A stretch of 19,970 nt of DNA. Source: Brachionus koreanus (lineage: Eukaryota; Rotifera; Eurotatoria; Ploima; Brachionidae). Under the pieces are notes generated by a model. That model was given only the letters and a program-made list of their open reading frames with translations. It searched no databases and was not told the DNA's origin. A program made the position numbers and the translations under genes. The stretch is from positions 1 through 19,970 of the forward strand of contig PJRA01000325.1 in the NCBI GenBank assembly GCA_016987375.1, written 5' to 3'. Below, one piece after another: positions 18,853 to 19,970 of this stretch; within the stretch, counting starts at the first letter, position 1; each line of letters begins with the position of its first letter.

Positions 18853-19047
18853 GATCTAAATAGCTTATGCCTTAATCTAAGAAGAGAAAAAGAAGAGATT
18901 TGCAAAAAAGGACAATATCGTTATCAATTTTTAACAAACAGAGTTGTTGAATCATGGAATAAACTACCAAAAGAAGCAAAATCAACAAGAACAATGGCAA
19001 TAATTGATAAAGAAATATTCAAGCATAACTCACAAGGACTGCAATAG
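18853..19047 (+). pseudogene. 3' end fragment of a non-LTR retrotransposon
   Basis: An open 64-codon frame ending in TAG at 19045-19047 contains NLRREKEEICKKG, then YRYQFLTNRVVESWNKLPKE. This is the conserved tail of CR1/L2-like ORF2 proteins (typically F-NRVV--WN-LP). It is on the opposite strand from the other retrotransposon relic and lacks all upstream domains, so it is a 5'-truncated copy. GCG-TTAATGGCTAAG-CGC directly follows, a small hairpin overlapping the stop. No stop interrupts it, so it may be younger than the relic at 14408-15915. Confidence 0.72.
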
Positions 19048-19296
19048 CGTTAATGGCTAAGCGCATATTATTTATTAAATCATTTTAATCTAAATTATTA
19101 AATCAAAGTCTTTTTTCTTATGATTATGAATCAATGTAAAAAATTTGAAACTTTGTTGAAAAAGATCTTCTAAAATAAATTGGTTTAAATAAGTTCAAAA
19201 AAATAATGAAATTCTTTTTTAGTTTTTATTTTCTTGATCTAATAAATATTCTTTAAAGAAAAATGTTCGTTTTTTTTATTAAATGATTATAAAGTC

Positions 19297-19548
19297 TCAA
19301 TGAGTCTCTCCATGGGCAATTTGGTATTCTTTACGACTACGGTGATGAGCCTCACCAATTGTCCACGAATAAATTGCATAGCCTAATAATAATGGTGGCA
19401 TTACATATGGAGCTTCTTCGGTAATGCGACGTAAAGTGTTTGGCAAACCAGTTTTGATAGCCTTGGCAAATGGTCTTTGCTCGTATGGTGACAAAGTAAA
19501 CCAAATTTGATTTCTTACATAGGCCAAATTTCCGAATCCTTTGCCCAT
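19297..19548 (-). CDS. UQCRQ: UQCRQ, cytochrome bc1 complex subunit 8
   Basis: The 83-aa protein matches subunit 8 (ubiquinone-binding protein QP-C) of mitochondrial complex III in length (human 82 aa) and pattern: MGKGFGNLAYVRN at the start, TLSPYEQRPF at 18-27, KTGLPNTLRRI at 32-42, and a single membrane span about 46-64. The charged tail (HHRSRKEYQ) faces away from the membrane. The subunit sits against cytochrome b in the inner membrane; it has no cleaved presequence. It is a single exon. The ATG at 19548 follows an acceptor-like AAATTTTAG by 14 nt. A candidate poly(A) signal (AATAAA on minus, 19280-19275) lies just past the stop. Confidence 0.95.
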   Translation of the reverse strand: MGKGFGNLAYVRNQIWFTLSPYEQRPFAKAIKTGLPNTLRRITEEAPYVMPPLLLGYAIYSWTIGEAHHRSRKEYQIAHGETH

Positions 19549-19970
19549 TTTGCTTTTTTATTCTAAAATTTATATAAATTAAACTAAATTTTATTAATTT
19601 AAAAAATGTATTTATTTTTTTGAAATATATATTATTTTACATAACGCTTGAAAATTCATTTTTCATATTAAATATTCATTTAAAAAATAAACGCTTTAAA
19701 GAACTTATGTGTTGAATAAATATAATTATAATTTTTGAATAATGCAATTTGCAATATTGCATTTTTTAACTCAATATGTTCAAAAACTAAGTTAACTTTC
19801 AGACTCACTGTTTATTCATTAAAAAAGAAATAAAATTAATTGACATAACGGGTGATGCATAAGTAAATGGACAAAAATTAAAAGCGAATATCTCAAAAAA
19901 TAAAAATCATATTAAGTTCTGGTTTTTTTTCTGATGTAAAAAATTTATTTCTCAATAGAATTATGATTTT
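19549..19970. other. AT-rich spacer, no gene seen
   Basis: This is upstream sequence of UQCRQ. The GCAATATTGC palindrome near 19751-19760 is the only structure noted; no open frame or repeat family is recognised. Confidence 0.4.

Overview
This 20 kb window is eukaryotic nuclear DNA from an animal. It is extremely AT-rich and has metazoan genes separated by AT-rich spacers. Six protein genes are supported, four of them single-exon or nearly so, with spliced genes using tiny introns of 52-59 nt (one is 588 nt). WDPCP and a DPY30-domain protein point to a ciliated animal. Ashwin and an intact HMG-CoA reductase make a spiralian more likely than a nematode or insect. A monogonont rotifer (Brachionus-like) is my best guess, by inference only.

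Layout. 1-1085: a GC-rich repeat patch at the edge, then a TTAA-flanked MITE. 1086-3227 (-): WDPCP/fritz, a ciliary and planar-polarity protein. 3228-6585: spacer with an LTR-like patch and a decayed mariner transposase on + (5190-5750). 6586-7061 (-): an ashwin (C2orf49) gene in three small exons that ordinary ORF calling misses. 7195-8247 (-): OGG1, 8-oxoguanine DNA glycosylase, only 133 nt upstream of ashwin on the same strand. 8248-10308: AT-rich spacer. 10309-13541 (+): HMG-CoA reductase, rebuilt here as five exons and 827 aa with eight membrane segments. 13542-16703: a transposon graveyard: a second relic of the same mariner family (-), a non-LTR retrotransposon relic (-; endonuclease end, linker and reverse transcriptase), and a second MITE copy inserted into that relic. 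16704-17830 (+): a DPY30-domain, coiled-coil, ankyrin protein in two exons. 17831-19296: a 31-nt MITE core, a 0.68 kb foldback element with ~90 bp inverted ends and a hairpin-rich centre, and a 3' fragment of another non-LTR retrotransposon. 19297-19548 (-): UQCRQ, subunit 8 of respiratory complex III. 19549-19970: nothing recognised.

The genes are housekeeping or ciliary and do not form one pathway. Two observations bear on expression. Every one of the six start codons has a splice-acceptor-like T/A-rich AG 0-31 nt upstream, as expected if messages receive a trans-spliced leader or have short 5' UTR introns. OGG1 and ashwin are spaced like an operon: a poly(A) signal, then about 100 nt, then an acceptor directly at the ashwin ATG. 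No CRISPR array, rRNA or tRNA was found. No wholly new system is claimed. The most unusual items are the foldback element, the acceptor pattern with the OGG1-ashwin pair, and the nested transposon insertion.
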